Below, one piece after another: positions 31,513 to 33,930 of a stretch of DNA of 33,930 nt. Both the position numbers and the translations under genes were made by a program. The notes under the pieces were generated by a model. The model saw only the letters and a program-made list of their open reading frames with translations, did not search any database and was not told where the DNA came from. The stretch spans positions 1 to 33,930 of the forward strand of contig JAGLLT010000026.1 in NCBI GenBank assembly GCA_023140385.1, written 5' to 3'. Every line of letters starts with the position of its first letter. Positions within the stretch are counted from its first letter, which is position 1. This DNA comes from Candidatus Omnitrophota bacterium (GTDB lineage Bacteria > Omnitrophota > Gorgyraeia > JAGLLT01).

Positions 31513-33132
31513 TAGGTTGCTTTGGATGTTGGCTTGTTTCAGTAGGTCTTCGAACCATATTTGGTAGACTTCCATTTTTTTGGCCTGGAGGGCTTTTTCC
31601 TGAAACTCTTCTTTATCTTTTTGATACTGCTCTTCGTCTATGGGTTTTAGTTCCTGGGGGGTGAGTATGCAGTATCCTTTGGCTACCCGGATAATACTTG
31701 ATATATCGGCTATTTTAAGGTTGAAGGCGCTTTGAATAAAGCCGGGTGACTTGCCTATGCCCTTGATGTAGTCGTTCCTGCTGAAAAAGTCAGTTTCTTC
31801 AATATTGAGAGAAAGAGCCGCGGCGGCTTCTTTAAAACCCTTGCCCGCTTTGACGGCTTCCCCGATTTTTTTCCGGTACTCTTTCGCGCTTTCTTCGGCC
31901 AGGAGGAGAGCTTGTTTGTTTATATAAGCCTTTTTAGCGTCTTCTTTGATCTCATCGTAGGATGGAATATATGAGTCCTTTTTTTCCTTAAGCTTGATGA
32001 GGCAATAGCCGGCCGGCAGTTCAACCAGATTGCTTATCTCTTCCTTTTTCAGTTCTAAGGCTGTAGTCAGGAATTGATAGTTCCAGCCGATTTCCGGGAT
32101 TGACTCAGTGCCGGAGAAGAAGCCCGTTTCCTTTATTTCAACAGAGTGTTTTTGAGCCGCTTCTTTAAAGCCGGCGCCCCCTATGATATCCTGCTCTATT
32201 TCATCGGCTATATCCAGCGCTAAGTCCTTAGCTTTTTTATGAAGGAGGGTGTTTTTTATCTCGGCCTCCACTTCCTTTAAAGGCTTGTAGGTTACTTCGC
32301 TGCCATTTTCATTATTTTCTGCGTCCTCGGTATTTTCATCGCCGGGCTTTATCTTAAAAGATTCTTTATTGCTTTGGTAATAGCTTTCTATTTCAACCTC
32401 GCTGATCTCAGCGTCTCCCTGAGTGTGCTGGGTGGTGACCGCTATGTATTCGACATTTACCCCGGGTTGGGTTTTAAAGAGCTCTTTGTTTTTTTGATAA
32501 AAGCCCTCTATTTTTTCTTCATCTGCCGTAACAGCATCTATAAATATTGCCGGCTCTATCAGGACGTAACCCGCCTTTACTTTTTCGTTTTCGTTTTTAT
32601 ACTGATTTAAAAGTTCTTCGCCGCTGAGAGTTATGCCGGCGCTGATAACCTGTACAAGTTTGCCTATTTGCAGGCCTTGGCGCGTCTCTTCTTCAAAGGC
32701 TCTGGGCGTGGTGTTAAATGACCTTTCGAGGACGATCTTGTACCACTCTTCGTTTACTTTGCCGTTTTCGCCAAACAGCAGGATAATTCTTTCGACTACC
32801 TCTTTATCAGCTACCCGGATTTTTCTTTTTTTGGCTTCCCTTAAAAGAAGAAGCCTTTGCCAGGCTTGTTCTTCCAGATTTAACATATCAATGACTTTGG
32901 GCAGGTCTTTGCCGTAGAGGAGGGCGGCCTGGTGCTGGCAGGCACGGTAACTTTTAACAAAATCATCAAAGGCTACCTTTTTGCCGAAGAGCGTGCCGGC
33001 ATATTTTGGCTGTGAACTGTTTCTTGGCGGGCCGCTGCTAATGCCAAAAAAGACAAAAGTGACAATAATTATAATACATATTGCCCAGAGTATTACCTTC
33101 ATATTTTTTTGTTTTCGTAAAACCTTAAGCAT
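31510..33132 (-). CDS. PpiD/SurA-like membrane-anchored periplasmic chaperone
   Basis: This 540-residue protein has a short cytoplasmic start (MLKVLRKQKNMK), one transmembrane anchor (about 12-32) and a large periplasmic part. The N-terminal third resembles the SurA_N domain of PpiD and SurA, with YAGTLFGKKVAFDDF and VADKEVVERII. Parvulin-like modules follow. Two related segments, GAGFKEAAQKHSVEIKETGF at 319-338 and GKGFKEAAAALSLNIEETDF at 430-449, lie 111 residues apart, each ending in a G-Y-C-I/L strand. I cannot confirm that either has prolyl isomerase catalytic residues, so a purely chaperone role is possible. The gene has its own promoter and a perfect AAGGAGG at 33141-33147. It would assist folding of secreted or outer membrane proteins such as the neighbouring exoprotein. 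Confidence 0.82.
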   Translation of the reverse strand: MLKVLRKQKNMKVILWAICIIIIVTFVFFGISSGPPRNSSQPKYAGTLFGKKVAFDDFVKSYRACQHQAALLYGKDLPKVIDMLNLEEQAWQRLLLLREAKKRKIRVADKEVVERIILLFGENGKVNEEWYKIVLERSFNTTPRAFEEETRQGLQIGKLVQVISAGITLSGEELLNQYKNENEKVKAGYVLIEPAIFIDAVTADEEKIEGFYQKNKELFKTQPGVNVEYIAVTTQHTQGDAEISEVEIESYYQSNKESFKIKPGDENTEDAENNENGSEVTYKPLKEVEAEIKNTLLHKKAKDLALDIADEIEQDIIGGAGFKEAAQKHSVEIKETGFFSGTESIPEIGWNYQFLTTALELKKEEISNLVELPAGYCLIKLKEKKDSYIPSYDEIKEDAKKAYINKQALLLAEESAKEYRKKIGEAVKAGKGFKEAAAALSLNIEETDFFSRNDYIKGIGKSPGFIQSAFNLKIADISSIIRVAKGYCILTPQELKPIDEEQYQKDKEEFQEKALQAKKMEVYQIWFEDLLKQANIQSNL

Positions 33133-33160
33133 TGTAATAACCTCCTTGATTTAAAAAAAC

Positions 33161-33188
33161 ATTATAGCACACAGCCGGCCTTTGACAA
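33161..33188 (-). promoter_or_regulatory. Promoter of the chaperone gene
   Basis: On the - strand, TTGTCA (33188-33183) and a perfect TATAAT (33166-33161) are spaced by 16 bp, 28 bp upstream of the start codon. It is followed by an ideal AAGGAGG ribosome site. Confidence 0.75.
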
Positions 33189-33494
33189 GAAAAAAGTTGC
33201 CTAATAGGCGAAATAGAATAGATGGACATATTTCTTGACAAAAAATAACGTTTTGATGGCAGCTAAACTTTAGGTAGCCGCTTTTAATTTTTAAATGGCC
33301 TTAAGAAAAGATATCTTGAAAAATTTTAGTTTGTAGTGTAATATATAATTTTAATACTATAGTACTGTCATATATAAAGGCATTTAATATAAGCTCTCAC
33401 TTAGTAGCTATATAGGAGGCGAAGAACCTTCAACCGGTTCAAATTCAATCCTTTACATTAAAGCAAACATGAAATTTCTATAATAGATAATACT
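33189..33494. other. AT-rich intergenic leader before the exoprotein gene
   Basis: I found no gene in this stretch of about 300 bp. On the + strand TTGAAA at 33316-33321 and TAATAT at 33339-33344, spaced 17 bp, form a weak promoter candidate. AGGAGG at 33413-33418 has no start codon close behind it. GAACC at 33424-33428 can pair with GGTTC at 33436-33440. The long untranslated leader (about 145 bp) could be regulatory, but I do not recognise a riboswitch class. Confidence 0.4.
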
Positions 33495-33930
33495 ATGAAA
33501 GCAGACAACCTTATCATAAGAAGGATATCCGCCTTACTGATACTGACAGGATTGACATTGAACGCCGGCTACGCGCTTGCTCTTCCTGAAGGTGAAGAGG
33601 TAGTTTCAGGAAGCGCCGAATTCTCCCGCCCGGATGATAATACCGTAAATATTACCACCTCGGATAAGGCAATTATCAATTATGAAACCTTTAACATCGC
33701 CCAGCCGGAAACAGTACGCTTCATCCAGCCCTCTTCTTCTTCATCTGCCTTAAATAGAGTTGTCGGCATAAATCCTTCAGAGATCTTCGGCAGTATTCAA
33801 TCTAACGGAAAGATCTTTTTGGTTAATCCCAACGGCATATTCTTCGGCCCCTCCTCGCGCGTGGATACCGGCTCTTTTTTAGCCTCCACCCTGGACATCA
33901 AAAACGAGGATTTTCAAAATAATAAACTAA
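33495..33930 (+). CDS. Filamentous haemagglutinin-type exoprotein, 5' end only (two-partner secretion)
   Basis: The open frame runs from ATG 33495 to the end of the window (145 codons) with no stop. A signal peptide covers about residues 1-30 and ends near GYALA. It is followed by the TPS (haemagglutination activity) domain: a repeated short-strand pattern with ITTSDKAIINYETFNI, LNRVVGINPSEIFGSI and the diagnostic NPNGIFFGP motif at about 119-127. In such proteins this domain is recognised by a TpsB/FhaC-type outer membrane transporter, and the rest forms a long beta-helix adhesin. The transporter gene is not in the window. No clear ribosome site is visible upstream of the ATG, so the start is somewhat uncertain. 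The total size cannot be known. Confidence 0.88.
   Translation, partial: MKADNLIIRRISALLILTGLTLNAGYALALPEGEEVVSGSAEFSRPDDNTVNITTSDKAIINYETFNIAQPETVRFIQPSSSSSALNRVVGINPSEIFGSIQSNGKIFLVNPNGIFFGPSSRVDTGSFLASTLDIKNEDFQNNKL

Noticed and set aside
33235-33263. TTGACA at 33235 as a + strand promoter
   Set aside because: No -10-like hexamer occurs 16-18 bp downstream.
33420-33450. GGTTCAAATTC resembling a tRNA T-arm
   Set aside because: The flanking five bases on each side do not pair, and no acceptor, D or anticodon arm is found around it.
33340-33494. Possible c-di-GMP (GEMM) riboswitch before the exoprotein gene, attractive because of the c-di-GMP cluster
   Set aside because: The conserved GEMM-I core and tetraloop-receptor segments could not be recognised, and GEMM-II features were not convincing.

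Overview
The window reads as a chromosome segment from an uncultured, probably anaerobic Gram-negative bacterium. Evidence for an outer membrane is a FadL/OmpP1-like porin at 241-1563 and the start of a filamentous-haemagglutinin-type exoprotein at 33495. Evidence for anaerobic life is an oxygen-sensitive class III (glycyl radical) ribonucleotide reductase with its NrdR repressor. The gene set, moderate base composition and abundant small intergenic palindromes resemble Candidatus Omnitrophota or a related lineage. That placement is an inference from gene content, not a database result. Genes are tightly packed on the + strand; only the PpiD/SurA-like chaperone (31510-33132) is on the - strand.

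Region 1 (1-6275): a short leader region with a consensus-like promoter and a terminator, then a FadL-like porin. A signalling cluster follows: a PilZ domain fused to a complete class I HMG-CoA reductase, a 7TM-GAF histidine kinase, and a receiver-HD-GYP regulator. The PilZ motif predicts c-di-GMP binding and HD-GYP predicts c-di-GMP hydrolysis, so the cluster may tie the committed step of the mevalonate pathway to c-di-GMP. I consider this the most novel item in the window.

Region 2 (6335-11407): a three-gene ABC-2/GldG-type export system, a half-size TauE/SafE membrane protein, and the PA2779/PA2778 pair (small membrane protein plus C39-peptidase/TPR lipoprotein).

Region 3 (11414-19903): a purine operon purB-purL-purQ-purM-purD, then a small membrane protein and purE. 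PurL carries two fused PurS-like repeats at its N terminus. PurQ carries an in-frame composite palindromic repeat. A long palindromic element follows purD.

Region 4 (19913-23325): a near-consensus promoter followed by mscS-otsA-otsB, which looks like an osmotic-stress operon (tension-gated release plus trehalose synthesis).

Region 5 (23346-31413): a housekeeping nucleotide/one-carbon block. It holds a TsaC/YrdC-tyrosine phosphatase fusion, an unrecognised anchored protein, rpiB, glyA, dCMP deaminase, nrdR, nrdD and a small CxxC redoxin. Twin hairpins lie before glyA, and a promoter with an NrdR-box-like site lies before nrdR.

Region 6 (31414-33930): a bidirectional terminator, a repeat resembling REP/IS ends, the PpiD-like chaperone on the - strand, a 306-bp AT-rich leader, and the truncated 5' end of a two-partner-secretion exoprotein gene. 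I saw no tRNA, rRNA, CRISPR array or intact transposase.
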